Shown here: one piece after another, positions 52,457 to 61,792 of the stretch
How positions within the stretch are numbered: position 1 is the stretch's first letter
Layout of the letters: each line of letters begins with the position of its first letter
Assembly: GCF_000739815.1 (NCBI RefSeq)
Contig: NZ_BBJJ01000018.1
Location: forward strand, 62,001 to 126,000
DNA: 64,000 nucleotides
Reading direction: 5' to 3'
DNA from: Paraburkholderia mimosarum LMG 23256 = NBRC 106338
GTDB lineage: Bacteria > Pseudomonadota > Gammaproteobacteria > Burkholderiales > Burkholderiaceae
Position numbers and translations under genes: made by a program
The notes under the pieces: model-generated
The model's input: the letters and a program-made list of their open reading frames with translations, nothing else
The model's database searches: none
Told to the model about the DNA's origin: nothing

Positions 52457-53629
52457 ATGAAGAAAGCAGGCCTTGGCACGTTCCTCGCAGCTAGCGCCGC
52501 GCTTGTGACCCACTCCGCGTTCGCGCAGAGCAGCGTCACGCTTTACGGCGCCGTCGACGACGCTATCACCTACGTCAACAACCAGAACGGTCACTCGAAC
52601 GTCTACCTGCGCCAGGGGAACCTGTATGCGTCGAAGTTCGGCCTGCAAGGCAAGGAGGATCTCGGCGGCGGCACGTTCGCGATCTTCGACCTCCAGAACG
52701 GCTTCGATCTCAACAGCGGCGCGCTGTCGTCGAGCGGTCTGATCTTCAACCGCCAGGCCTACGTGGGCCTGCAGAACCAGAACGTGGGTACGCTCACGGC
52801 GGGCCGCCAGTACACGCCGTATTACCTCTTCGTCGGGCCCCTCACGGGCAGCGCCTGGCTCACCGGCGCGACCGGCGCGCACCCCGGCGATATCGACGGT
52901 CTCGACACGACCATACGCATCAACAACTCGGCCACGTACACCTCGCCGATCTGGTACGGCGTACAGGCGAGCGCGATGTACGCGCTCGGCGGCATTGCGG
53001 GCAGCACAGGAAAGGGCCAGACGTGGAGCGCCGCGCTGCGCTATTCCAGCGGCCCGCTGAGCCTGGCGGCGGCCTACCTGCGCATGGATAACGCACAGCA
53101 GACGGCCGGTTTCGACGCCTCGTCCACGGGCAGTTTCGGCAAGTCGTCGCTGAACACGGGCTACGTTTCGGCGCGCGCGGTCCAGCACATCGCCGCGGCC
53201 GGCAACTATACGCTGGGCAGCCTGACCCTCGGCGCGTCGTACTCCAACGTCCAGTACATGGCGGGCGGCAAGTCGATCTTCCACGATACGGCCATCTTCA
53301 ACACCTGGGCGGCCCTTGCGGTGTATCGCTTCACGCCGGCCTTCGACGTGGGCGGCGGCTTCGCCTGGACGCTCGCTTCCCAGGCCAACGGCATCACGAG
53401 CGCAGCGCGCTATCAGCAGTATTCGCTCAAGGAGTCGTACCACCTCTCCAAGCGCACCACGCTCTACGCGCTCCAGGCGTACCAGCACGCGGGCGGCCAG
53501 ACGCTCGGCGCGAACGGCGCGGGCAACATCGTCAACGCGAGCCCGGCCGTGGGCGACTCGCAGAACGCCACGCCTTCGTCCACGCGCTCGCAGTTCGTCG
53601 GCATGGCCGGCATCGCGCTGCTGTTCTGA
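52457..53629 (+). CDS. Gram-negative porin (OmpC/Porin_4 type), quinate cluster
   Basis: A 390-residue porin with a signal peptide ending THSAFA and mature start QSSVTLYGAVDDAITYV. Typical segments are KFGLQGKEDLGGGTFAIFDLQNGF and IFNRQAYVGLQNQNVGTLTAGRQ; the C-terminus FVGMAGIALLF ends in Phe for BAM recognition. GGAGA is upstream of the ATG. It follows quiC by 140 bp on the same strand and may admit quinate, shikimate or related acids through the outer membrane. Only distantly alike the porin at 13148. Confidence 0.93.
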   Translation: MKKAGLGTFLAASAALVTHSAFAQSSVTLYGAVDDAITYVNNQNGHSNVYLRQGNLYASKFGLQGKEDLGGGTFAIFDLQNGFDLNSGALSSSGLIFNRQAYVGLQNQNVGTLTAGRQYTPYYLFVGPLTGSAWLTGATGAHPGDIDGLDTTIRINNSATYTSPIWYGVQASAMYALGGIAGSTGKGQTWSAALRYSSGPLSLAAAYLRMDNAQQTAGFDASSTGSFGKSSLNTGYVSARAVQHIAAAGNYTLGSLTLGASYSNVQYMAGGKSIFHDTAIFNTWAALAVYRFTPAFDVGGGFAWTLASQANGITSAARYQQYSLKESYHLSKRTTLYALQAYQHAGGQTLGANGAGNIVNASPAVGDSQNATPSSTRSQFVGMAGIALLF

Positions 53630-53736
53630 TGAACCTTTGGGAGGCGGCCGCTCGCCCCCGGCCGCACATCCTCGACGCCGCGGCACGGCGCTGAGTACAC
53701 TCGCGGATATCGTCTCAACGAACCCGCGAACTCACC

Positions 53737-55089
53737 GTGCCGCCTCCCGTTCCCGCCGTCAGCCCCCGCCTGCGCAGCCGGCTGCGCACGCTTGCCAGAA
53801 CCCAGCCGAGGGCTGTCGAGCGCACCTACGACACGCTGCTTTCGCTCGAAGGCTATAGCGTGCTTTCCGCGGCGGCCCGCAAGGACATCTTCTCGTCGAT
53901 CACTTTTTCGGCTGGCCTGTGGTTCCAGTGCCTGCTCGACGGCGCGCCGCCCGGCCCCGATGTCATGGACCAGATCGCAGCGTTCGCGCGCCGCCGCGTG
54001 CATCAGAACGTGCCGTTGCGCTCGCTGCTACGCGCATTTCGTCTTGGGGCGCGCGAGCTTTGGCGCACCTGCACGGAACTGGCGGAGGCCGAACCGGCGC
54101 TCGCCCATGAGTTGCTGTTCGACATTTCGCCGTATCTGCTCGATTACTTCGATGCGATGGCCGAGCATATCGCCGAGGCGTATCTCGACGAGCAGCACCA
54201 GCAGGCGCGCTGGCGCGGCTCGCTGCTGCAGCAGCTCTACGACCTCGTATTCCATGCCCCCGACGACGCCGCGCGCTTTCGCGAAACCGTCGAAGCACTC
54301 GGCCTCGACGCCACGCTGCCGCGCATCGCGCTCGCCGTCGATCTGGACTTGCGCGACCACGCGCCCTCGGTGCGTGAGGATGCGCTCGACCGCTTCGCGC
54401 TGGGCGCCGCGCGTCACTTCGATTCGAAGCCCGATGCGCTCGTGCGCGTGTGGCACCGCGAACGGCTCGTGTTCTGGCTGCCGTGCGTGCGCGGCGATTC
54501 GATGACACGCAACGATCAGCGCGTGGCCGAGCAGGCGGCCGCGCTCGCGCGTGCCGAGCCGCGCGTGCGCAGCATCGGCATCGGGCTCATGAACGAAGGC
54601 GCGCACGGCTGGGCGGCCTCGGTGGAAGAAGCGCTCAAGGCCGTGGACTTCGCGCCGCGCGGCAGCGGCGCGGACGACGATAGCGAAAGCGGCAACGAAG
54701 CTGGCAACATGGTGCGCGTGCACCGGTTTTCGTCGATTGCCATCGAAGAAAGCGTGCGCAGCAGCGCCAATGTGCTGCGCTATCTCGTCTCGCTAGCCGA
54801 GCAACTGGCGACGGAGGCGGACCTGCTCGCCACGCTCGAAGCGTGGTTCGCGAGCGGGCAGCGCCGGCGCCAGACGGCCGAGGCGTTAGGCGTGCATCCG
54901 AACACGCTCGATTATCGGCTGGAGCGTATCGAAACCCTGCTCGGCGCGAAGCTCGACAATGCCCACTGGATTGCGAGGCTGGATATCGCGCTCAAGCTGC
55001 GCGGCGCGACACAGGGCTCGGAGCGCGATGCAAGGAAGAAGGAGAAGGGGCGCGTCGCGGCGAAGAAAGCGAAGCGCGCGGCACGCTGA
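53737..55089 (+). CDS. CdaR/PucR-family regulator
   Basis: A 450-residue regulator starting at a GTG (53737). The N-terminal half is a helical RsbRD-like domain (FARRRVHQNVPLRSLLRAFRLGARELWR), the middle resembles the GGDEF-like domain of CdaR proteins (RIALAVDLDLRD, IGIGLMNEGAHGWAASVEEALKAVDF), and the C-terminus has the PucR HTH (LEAWFASGQRRRQTAEALGVHPNTLDYRLERIE). A Lys-rich tail follows. Such proteins activate carbohydrate or aromatic-acid genes. It follows the porin and converges on the acyl-CoA synthetase gene. Confidence 0.88.
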   Translation: MPPPVPAVSPRLRSRLRTLARTQPRAVERTYDTLLSLEGYSVLSAAARKDIFSSITFSAGLWFQCLLDGAPPGPDVMDQIAAFARRRVHQNVPLRSLLRAFRLGARELWRTCTELAEAEPALAHELLFDISPYLLDYFDAMAEHIAEAYLDEQHQQARWRGSLLQQLYDLVFHAPDDAARFRETVEALGLDATLPRIALAVDLDLRDHAPSVREDALDRFALGAARHFDSKPDALVRVWHRERLVFWLPCVRGDSMTRNDQRVAEQAAALARAEPRVRSIGIGLMNEGAHGWAASVEEALKAVDFAPRGSGADDDSESGNEAGNMVRVHRFSSIAIEESVRSSANVLRYLVSLAEQLATEADLLATLEAWFASGQRRRQTAEALGVHPNTLDYRLERIETLLGAKLDNAHWIARLDIALKLRGATQGSERDARKKEKGRVAAKKAKRAAR

Positions 55090-55113
55090 ACGATGCGGCG
55101 CGCTGCGCTCACG

Positions 55114-56736
55114 TTAGCCCGCGTCGCGTAACTCCCGGCGCAGAATCTTGCCCACGTTGGACTTCGGCAGCGCCTCGACGAAGCTCACCACGCGCGGCAC
55201 CTTGTACGCCGCGAGCTGGGCGCGGCAATGCGCGATCACGTCCTGCTCGCTCAGCACCGCCTCGCGCGCGGGCACCACGAACACACGCACGGCCTCGCCG
55301 CTGCGCTCGTCGGCCACGCCCACGCACGCGCACTCGGCCACGCCCGGCAGCGCGGTCACGACCGCCTCGATTTCGTTCGGGTACACGTTGAAGCCCGAAA
55401 CGAGGATCATGTCCTTCGATCGATCGACGATGCGCAGAAAGCCGCGCTCGTCGAACATGCCCACGTCGCCGGTGCGAAAGTAACCGTCTTCCGTAAAAGC
55501 CGCGCGCGTGGCCTCGGGCTGGTTCCAGTAGCCTTGCATCACCTGCGGTCCCTTCACGCAGATCTCGCCCGCCTCGCCGGGCGCTGCCTCCACGCCTTCG
55601 TTGATCAGCTTCACGTGCGTGGACGGCACCGGCAGCCCCGTCGTGCCCGTGAAGCGGTCGACGCTCGCGGGGTTGAACGACAGCACGGGACTCGTCTCCG
55701 AAAGTCCGTAGCCCTCGCGGATGAAGCCGCCGGTAATCTCCTGCCAGCGGGCCGAAACCGTGGGAATGATGGCCGCGCCACCACCGCCTGCGAGCCGCAG
55801 GCGCGAAAAATCGACCTCGCCGATGCGCGGATGCGCAACAAGCCCCGCATAGAGCGTATTCACGCCCATGAAGCTCGTGGGGCGCGCGGCCTTGAAGACG
55901 TCGATGAGGCCGTCGAGATCGCGCGCGTTGGCAACGAGCCAGTTCTCCGCGCCGATCGAGAAATAGACGATGAGGTTCACCGTGAGCGCGAAGATGTGAT
56001 AGAGCGGCAGCGCCGTCACGACCACCTCCTCGCCCGGCGTCATGAAGCCCGGCATGAAGGTCTTGAACTGCTCGACGTTGGCGACGAGGTTGCGATGCGT
56101 GAGCAGCGCGCCCTTGGAAAGCCCGGTCGTGCCGCCCGTGTATTGCAGGAAGAGCGGATCGTCGCCGCACAATGCGGGCGCTTCGAACGGCAGCGCAGCG
56201 CCTTGCGCGAGCGCCGCCGCGAACGATCCGGACTGCGGCGCGTGCTCGCCGCCCGCGCTCGTGCAATCGGCTGCACCGACGCTCAGCACGGTCTTGACCG
56301 CCGTATTCGCCTGGATCGACGCGAACGTGGGCAGTGCGCCTTCGAACACCACGAGCGTTTGCGCGCCCGAGTCCACCAGCTGGTGCTGAAGCTCGCGCGG
56401 CGTATACAGCGGATTCACGTTCACCTGCACCGCGCCGGCCCGCACGATGCCGATGAGCGCAATGGGAAACGCCAGCACGTTCGGCAACATCACGGCGACG
56501 CGGTCGCCCTTCTTCACGCCCGCATGCTGAAGCCAGGCGGCGAAATCGCTCGAGAGGCGATCGACGTCGGCGTAGCTCAGCGTCTGTCCGCCCGCGCGCA
56601 AAGCGGGCCGCTGCGCGTGCTCGCGCATCGCGCTTTCGAACAGATGCGCGAGCGATGGATGCAGATCGGGATCGATGGTGGCGGGGATATCGCCGTAGCT
56701 GGCGAGCCAGGGGGCATTCAACACGTTCGTCTCCAT
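55114..56736 (-). CDS. Long-chain acyl-CoA synthetase (FadD-like)
   Basis: A 540-residue adenylate-forming enzyme. The AMP-binding P-loop is LQYTGGTTGLSKGALLTHRN; further motifs are ALPLYHIFALT, REGYGLSETSPV, YFRTGDVGMFDERGFLRIVDRSKDMI and the late catalytic Lys in PKSNVGKILRREL. It activates fatty acids (possibly other carboxylates) to acyl-CoA for beta-oxidation. The start at 56736 lacks an obvious ribosome-binding site but fits the family length. No other beta-oxidation gene is adjacent. Confidence 0.93.
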   Translation of the reverse strand: METNVLNAPWLASYGDIPATIDPDLHPSLAHLFESAMREHAQRPALRAGGQTLSYADVDRLSSDFAAWLQHAGVKKGDRVAVMLPNVLAFPIALIGIVRAGAVQVNVNPLYTPRELQHQLVDSGAQTLVVFEGALPTFASIQANTAVKTVLSVGAADCTSAGGEHAPQSGSFAAALAQGAALPFEAPALCGDDPLFLQYTGGTTGLSKGALLTHRNLVANVEQFKTFMPGFMTPGEEVVVTALPLYHIFALTVNLIVYFSIGAENWLVANARDLDGLIDVFKAARPTSFMGVNTLYAGLVAHPRIGEVDFSRLRLAGGGGAAIIPTVSARWQEITGGFIREGYGLSETSPVLSFNPASVDRFTGTTGLPVPSTHVKLINEGVEAAPGEAGEICVKGPQVMQGYWNQPEATRAAFTEDGYFRTGDVGMFDERGFLRIVDRSKDMILVSGFNVYPNEIEAVVTALPGVAECACVGVADERSGEAVRVFVVPAREAVLSEQDVIAHCRAQLAAYKVPRVVSFVEALPKSNVGKILRRELRDAG

Positions 56737-56952
56737 GAATTAGTTTGGCCGCTATCGGGTTTGCTGGCCCGGCGCCGCGTTTCATGCCCATGCTACGGCG
56801 TTGCACGCGCCTGGAGAACTGGGAAAGCGGATAAGGTCATTGTGAAAAGTCACAAAGTACGCGGGGCGCGAGCGTGACCGGTATGCGCATTGTCTCGCGT
56901 GGACGCTTCGTTCAAGAGGTCTACCCAGACCGTCCGGCAAACCAGCTTGCGA

Positions 56953-57777
56953 CTAAGCCTTGACTGCGCAAGCCAGCACGCAGCACATGGGAACCCGCAG
57001 TTCCCCGGCATCGGTCAGATACGCCTGCGCATCGTGGGCGACGGCCTGTTCGATCGATGCCAGCGCGGCCGGCGTTTGCGCGTGCAGCATCGCGGCGAAC
57101 CGGACGCCGCCACGCACGAGCGCGTGAAACGGCGTATCCGGCGCATGTAGCACCAGAGTCTGGTCCATCTCCCGCACTTCCGGCTGGACGAACCCGGCTT
57201 CGAGCAATGCGTGCCTTGATTCCCCCCAATCGCTGAACCGGAAGAAAGGAGGCCCCGGTGGAACGGGCACATCGGTCGTCCCGTGCTTCTCGATGGCCTT
57301 TAACACCATGCCGATGCCGACGGCTTTCTCTGGCGCTGCGCAGACCGTAAAAGCAATGCTGCCGCCTGGCTGCAGGACCCGAAACGCCTCTGCTAGCGCG
57401 CGCTCAGGATGCTGAAAATGCTCCATCCCGAAACTGACGCCCACTGCATCAAAGCTTTCGTCGGGAAACGGCAGATCCTCCGCGTCGCCGATACGGAATT
57501 CGAGCCCCGGAAAAACGCGCCTCGCCTTTTCGACCATCGCGAACGAGAAATCCACACCGGCGACGTCCGCACCGCGACGCCTCGCTGCGGCAGCGAGGTA
57601 GCCAGGCCCGGATGCGACGTCGAGAAAACGCGTGCCGCGCCCGACACGTAGCGCCTCGAGCATCGCGTGGTTCGACTGGGCAGTCAGATCACTGAAGTAC
57701 GTGTCATAGGCTTGTGCGACACGCTCCCAACCTTCGTGCTCGAATGCGCTGAAGTCGGCTGGTCCTGCTGGTCCCAT
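56953..57777 (-). CDS. Class I SAM-dependent methyltransferase
   Basis: A 274-residue methyltransferase of the UbiE/Methyltransf_11 type. The SAM motif is RFLDVASGPGYLAAAARRRGADVAGVD (in part), followed by FRIGDAEDLPFPDESFDAVGVSFGMEHF and the post-core VLQPGGSIAFTV. The start at 57777 is set by GGAGG five bases upstream; an ATG 16 codons earlier is less good. Substrate unknown; it stands alone. Confidence 0.86.
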   Translation of the reverse strand: MGPAGPADFSAFEHEGWERVAQAYDTYFSDLTAQSNHAMLEALRVGRGTRFLDVASGPGYLAAAARRRGADVAGVDFSFAMVEKARRVFPGLEFRIGDAEDLPFPDESFDAVGVSFGMEHFQHPERALAEAFRVLQPGGSIAFTVCAAPEKAVGIGMVLKAIEKHGTTDVPVPPGPPFFRFSDWGESRHALLEAGFVQPEVREMDQTLVLHAPDTPFHALVRGGVRFAAMLHAQTPAALASIEQAVAHDAQAYLTDAGELRVPMCCVLACAVKA

Positions 57778-58140
57778 CTTTGCCTCCACTCTTTCGACAC
57801 CTGGCGCATGCAGCGCAGCGTTCATGTTCCTCGCAAGGACGATGTCCGGCTATCGGGAAACAATCCAGGCAGGTGATTTCTCTTTAGAACGGCTTTGTGG
57901 TGCAGGGCACCAAGAAGGCTTGCCCAGCACCGCCGGACGAGCGCTTCTGGACTACGCTTGTATCTGTTGCTGTCTTGCAAAAATCGAGGCAGCACCTGAT
58001 TTTGGCGCTATAGTTAAAGTGGTTTCTCAAGTTCCGGTTGCAGCGCAAAAAAAGGGTCGCACGCGAAGGCGACCGGTCGTTGGCGTTTGCAAACCTCAGG
58101 CGAATGGGCGGCGCAAGTACCAGGTGTAGGGGAGCAGCAG
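57778..58140. other. Intergenic stretch upstream of a small gene
   Basis: About 360 bases, AT-richer than average. It holds a small stem GGTCGC-8-GCGACC near 58048-58067 and possible but weak promoter elements (TATAGT near 58009). No gene recognised. Confidence 0.4.
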
Positions 58141-58392
58141 ATGAGAACCATCAAGGCGCAGTCACTGCGGTACCAGGTTGAGAAATGGCTCGCCCCGACT
58201 ACGCCGGTGCACGTGACCGCCTTCGGTCATACCGGGTGGGGCGGAACCCGCTATGCGTGCGTGGAGACCTGTCTGCCGACGGGGCTGCACGCGCTGTTCT
58301 TCTTCCTGCATGACGACGGTTACTGGAACGTGTTTCCGCCCGTGGCGGACGCGACACAGCAGCGTGTGCAACGCACTGGCACATACGGTTAA
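58141..58392 (+). CDS. Small hypothetical protein
   Basis: An 83-residue protein, MRTIKAQSLRYQVEKWLAPT, with AGGGGAG upstream. The central RYACVETCLPTGLHALFFFLHDDGYWNVFPP is rich in aromatics and has two cysteines; no membrane helix or known fold is recognised. The compact form and clear ribosome-binding site support a real gene. Small proteins of this style occur widely in Burkholderiaceae. Function unknown. Confidence 0.6.
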   Translation: MRTIKAQSLRYQVEKWLAPTTPVHVTAFGHTGWGGTRYACVETCLPTGLHALFFFLHDDGYWNVFPPVADATQQRVQRTGTYG

Positions 58393-58463
58393 AGCTCGCT
58401 GCGCCGGACGGCAAGATTATGAGCCAGCACGCCATTCGTTCGTGGCATGCTTCAAAACGCCTT

Positions 58464-58907
58464 CTACTTCTCGCGCACCAACGCTTGAATGCTCTCCATG
58501 CAGGCCGTGAACCCGGGATTGTCGTCCAGCTTCATCTGCTTGAGGTCCGTCAAAACGGCCTCGAATCGCTCTTTTCGACTGTCCCTCTTGATGTCAGCAA
58601 TCTTTTGCCGCATCTTCGCGAAGTCATCAAACGCTTTATCGCTTGCAGGAGCCTGCTTGATGATTGCTTCAACAACGTCCTCGATGCGGCCCAATTGCTG
58701 TCCGTAGCTGACCTGGCTCACAATCGCCCGCTCGGCCGCCGGATTGCCGGAATTTTTCTCGTTGATCACGAGGCCGTTGAACGTCCACGGGTTGATAGCT
58801 TGCTGAAGCTGCTTGGGCGCGTAGCAAAAGGAGTCAGCAATCTCCTTCATCCAGCCGAGGAGAAACATAGGCCACGCGGCTCCGTTTTCCGGCGCCGTAG
58901 AAGTCAT
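58464..58907 (-). CDS. Hypothetical cytoplasmic protein
   Basis: A 147-residue protein starting MTSTAPENGAAWPMFLLGWM with a strong AGGAGG upstream. It reads WMKEIADSFCYAPKQLQQAINPWTF early, then a helical, charged second half (VEAIIKQAPASDKAFDDFAK, MRQKIADIKRDSRKERFEAV) ending QALVREK. No signal peptide. The pattern is vaguely phasin-like (amphipathic helices) but no family is claimed. Divergent from the glycine-zipper gene, convergent with the small protein at 58141. Confidence 0.68.
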   Translation of the reverse strand: MTSTAPENGAAWPMFLLGWMKEIADSFCYAPKQLQQAINPWTFNGLVINEKNSGNPAAERAIVSQVSYGQQLGRIEDVVEAIIKQAPASDKAFDDFAKMRQKIADIKRDSRKERFEAVLTDLKQMKLDDNPGFTACMESIQALVREK

Positions 58908-59268
58908 GAAACCTCCTGAAATCGTTGCAGGCCGCACACGTGCGCTTGTGGGGGCCAACGCCATCCACAGTCCTGTAGGCACCATAAGAAAGCAGAGGCG
59001 GTCTTGCTGCTTCTTGTCGGCTTCGCTATTTGAATCGTCTGAATAGCACGAAACTGTTCGGAAGCGCACATTCAACCGGCGCCGGTGGCAAGGAATTCGC
59101 GCTTGCACCTTGAGTGGGGACCAACGTTCGGGCGCGATGACGAGACGGTCGACACACTCGCTTGCACGCTTCTTAGCGCACTACAAGTGCTTACAAATCT
59201 CACATTGTTCCGGTGCACCGCGATGCCGGCTGCGGCGTTCTTGCTCACACCCATCAACGGAGCACGAC
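58908..59268. other. Divergent intergenic stretch
   Basis: About 360 bases between two divergent genes. Open frames extend into it from both neighbours but without ribosome-binding sites or motifs. It presumably holds both promoters; none is strong enough to call. Confidence 0.4.
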
Positions 59269-59991
59269 ATGAGCACCAATCTCTCTTCCGGTTCAGAGCA
59301 GCGTAGCCGCATCCACCCTTTGGTTGCCGGCGCAGCCGTGGCGGTCATCCTCGCCAGCGCTACAGGGATTGCGGCGATGACGGGCATTCTTCCGACGTCC
59401 CGAGCCGTGACGGTCCCCCCGACGCAAGCCGTTCCGGTCGCCGAACCAGGCGCGGGCGCAGCGGCCACTACGCAAATAGCCAGCGCACCGGTCGCTTCGC
59501 CGCAACCGAACATGGAGCAGCGCGTGACCCGGGAGGAAGCCCCCGCCCAGCCACGCGTCCATCATCACCATAGCGCGCCAGTCGAGCAACCCAAGAGGTA
59601 TGCGAACAACGATGCAGATCGGCCGTATGCGCAACCCGCACCGAGACCCGCCGCCGTTGACCCGAACGCCGGCGAAGTCGTTGCCGTCAATACGGTCCAG
59701 GAGCCCGAGCCGACAACGGGTCTCGGGGCCGTGGGCGGCGCAGTCGCCGGTGGGCTGCTGGGAAATCAGGTCGGCGGAGGACGCGGTCGCGTGCTGGCAA
59801 CGATCGGTGGCGCCGTCGCCGGCGGCCTTGCAGGCAATGGCATCGAGCATGCCGTACGCAAGGCGACGAGCTACCAGGTGCAGGTCAGGATGCAGGACGG
59901 CAGCTACCGGAACTTCAACTATTCGACGCAACCAGCGGTCCAGGTCGGCGAGCGCGTTCATGTCTCGGGTGACACCCTGAGCGCGTCGTAA
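59269..59991 (+). CDS. Glycine-zipper 2TM-domain envelope protein
   Basis: A 240-residue protein starting MSTNLSSGSEQRSRIHPLVA with GGAG upstream. An uncleaved-looking N-terminal hydrophobic segment (PLVAGAAVAVILASATGIAA) anchors it. The linker contains a short His run (VHHHHSAP) and is Pro/Ala-rich. The C-terminal domain is the Rick_17kDa/glycine-zipper 2TM motif (GLGAVGGAVAGGLLGNQVGG and GRVLATIGGAVAGGLAGNGIE), ending with a small beta domain (YQVQVRMQDGSYRNFNYSTQ). Likely an inner-membrane-anchored envelope stability protein. No lipobox. Confidence 0.82.
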   Translation: MSTNLSSGSEQRSRIHPLVAGAAVAVILASATGIAAMTGILPTSRAVTVPPTQAVPVAEPGAGAAATTQIASAPVASPQPNMEQRVTREEAPAQPRVHHHHSAPVEQPKRYANNDADRPYAQPAPRPAAVDPNAGEVVAVNTVQEPEPTTGLGAVGGAVAGGLLGNQVGGGRGRVLATIGGAVAGGLAGNGIEHAVRKATSYQVQVRMQDGSYRNFNYSTQPAVQVGERVHVSGDTLSAS

Positions 59992-60181
59992 CCCATCACC
60001 TTCACGCGAACGTGAGCCTTGCTTCGGCGTTGTGTCGCTCAGGCGCACGACATGACCTGCACCATCTGCTCGAGCTGCCTGACGATATGAAGCGCGCGGA
60101 ATAAAGAGCGGGCGGTGGATGAAGATCTGTAACGACGCTCCGCCGCCGTCCGCCCAACACTCAAAGCAAGGAGAAAACCGC

Positions 60182-60523
60182 ATGAAAATGGAACCGTTCC
60201 GCTTTGGAACGACCGACTGGGCGAGTGTCGGGCCCACTCAACATAAGGGTGAAACGGGCACGGCCATCTGGCGCACCCGCTTTTTCGGAAGCGAGGCCAA
60301 TCCGATTCGCGTGCGCATGGTCGAATACTCGCCGGGCTACCTCGCGGATCACTGGTGCAAGAAGGGGCACATTCTGTTCTGCCTCGAAGGCGAACTCGAA
60401 ACCACGCTCGACGACGGGCGCAAGTTCGTGCTCACGCCGGGCATGAGCTACCAGGTGGGCGACGACGCCGAGGCGCACCAGTCGTACACGCGCACCGGCG
60501 CCAGGCTTTTCGTAGTCGATTGA
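60182..60523 (+). CDS. DHCW-motif cupin-fold protein
   Basis: A 113-residue cupin. The start at 60182 has AAGGAG upstream. The name motif is YLADHWCKKGHILFCLEGEL near residues 55-75, followed by LTPGMSYQVGDDAEAHQSYT. Cupins of this group are single-domain, probably metal-binding through His residues; no reaction is established. Convergent with the DnaJ-domain gene. Confidence 0.87.
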   Translation: MKMEPFRFGTTDWASVGPTQHKGETGTAIWRTRFFGSEANPIRVRMVEYSPGYLADHWCKKGHILFCLEGELETTLDDGRKFVLTPGMSYQVGDDAEAHQSYTRTGARLFVVD

Positions 60524-60547
60524 AGACGGGCGGGCGCAAGCGCCGCT

Positions 60548-61681
60548 TTAGCGCAGCGCGCCGAGATCGGCGTCGAGGCGCTTGCGCAGATCGCGCACCA
60601 CGCGCGCCGCGGGAACGAGCCACCAGGTGGGCGCCGCCACCGAGAAGTCATACGCGAGCGCGGTTTGCGCGGCCCCGGACCGGCGCGCCTGGCAGCGAAA
60701 CGTGACGGTGTGGCGCCGCGTGGCCGCGTGCGAGCCAGGCGAGAACCGCATCGTGGCGCGCAAGGCGAAGTGCGAGTCGTCGGGGGCGGCCTCGCACGAT
60801 TCAACGCTCCACTCGACGCCATAGTGCGTTTCGTAGCGCAACGCCGCGTTCACGCGCCGGCGTGTTTCATCGGCAGGCAAAGCCACCGGATGCTCGCTGC
60901 CCGCCCGCCCCGCGCGGTATAGCGTGCGCTGCGACCAGCCCCAACCGAACGCCAGCACCAGTCCGGCCGCCACCAGACCCCACTGCAACACATGCGCGAG
61001 CCATCGCCCGGCCTCGAAGCGCGCGAGCGGCGCGAGCAGCAAGCCCACGACCAGATGTGCGACGACGAAAACGACGATGCAGACGAAGACGCTCGCGGAG
61101 AGCGTGAGGAGCCAGCCGCGCGACGGATCGTCGAGCCTGGCGAACAGGAACTCGCGCATGCCGCCGGGATGTGAGGACATGTCAACGGCCTCTGACGGGG
61201 GTTCGGCCTGCGCCTCGTGCGCCTCGCGGGCCTCGTGCTCCTTGTCGCGCATCGCCGCGAGTTCGCCGTGCAGCGCGTCTCGCTCGGCCTTCATGCGCCG
61301 GATATCCTCGAGCGTGCGCGTGCGCTCGGCGCGCAGTCCATCGAGTTCGGCGCGCACGCGCTCGCGTTGCGCCACCAGCGATTGCATCTGCGCGTGCAGT
61401 TGATCGGCCTGCGCGACGCTCAGCGCCGAGCGGCTCACCGGCGGTGCATGGTGCACGGACCAGTACGCCTCCAGCAGCTCGCGAGCCTCCTTCACGCGTT
61501 TGAACTGCTCGTCGGCCCAGCGCATCGAGGCGGCCGTGGGATGCCGCCATTTGTCGGGATGCAGAATCTGCGCGAGATGGCGATAGCGGTGCTTGACGTC
61601 CGCCTCGCTCGCGCCCGGCTCCAGGTCGAGCCGGTAGTAGAGGCGGTCGTAATCCACGGGTCGGTAGTCGCGGCCGGGCAT
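60548..61681 (-). CDS. DnaJ-domain membrane protein
   Basis: A 377-residue protein. The J-domain is N-terminal (DYDRLYYRLDLEPGASEADVKHRYRHLAQILHPDKWRH, with the HPD motif at about residues 41-43). A coiled coil follows (QLHAQMQSLVAQRERVRAEL through RRMKAERDALHGELAAMRD), then two transmembrane helices (LTLSASVFVCIVVFVVAHLVVG and LQWGLVAAGLVLAFGWGW) and a C-terminal beta-rich domain. The J-domain faces the cytoplasm and would recruit DnaK to the membrane. No G/F or zinc region, so it is a class III J protein. It lies 111 bp downstream of the VWA gene on the same strand. Confidence 0.83.
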   Translation of the reverse strand: MPGRDYRPVDYDRLYYRLDLEPGASEADVKHRYRHLAQILHPDKWRHPTAASMRWADEQFKRVKEARELLEAYWSVHHAPPVSRSALSVAQADQLHAQMQSLVAQRERVRAELDGLRAERTRTLEDIRRMKAERDALHGELAAMRDKEHEAREAHEAQAEPPSEAVDMSSHPGGMREFLFARLDDPSRGWLLTLSASVFVCIVVFVVAHLVVGLLLAPLARFEAGRWLAHVLQWGLVAAGLVLAFGWGWSQRTLYRAGRAGSEHPVALPADETRRRVNAALRYETHYGVEWSVESCEAAPDDSHFALRATMRFSPGSHAATRRHTVTFRCQARRSGAAQTALAYDFSVAAPTWWLVPAARVVRDLRKRLDADLGALR

Positions 61682-61792
61682 GACCTTGCTGGATTCGTTG
61701 ACGGAGGGCGGCTTGCGACGCCGCCTTTCTCAAATTAGTGCAACGCGCCGGGTCCGGCAAGAAAACCGCCGTGCGCCGACGCACCCGTGCGT

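Noticed and set aside
55228..56877. A 549-codon open frame opposite the acyl-CoA synthetase
   Set aside because: Shadow of the synthetase, which carries all adenylate-forming motifs on the minus strand.
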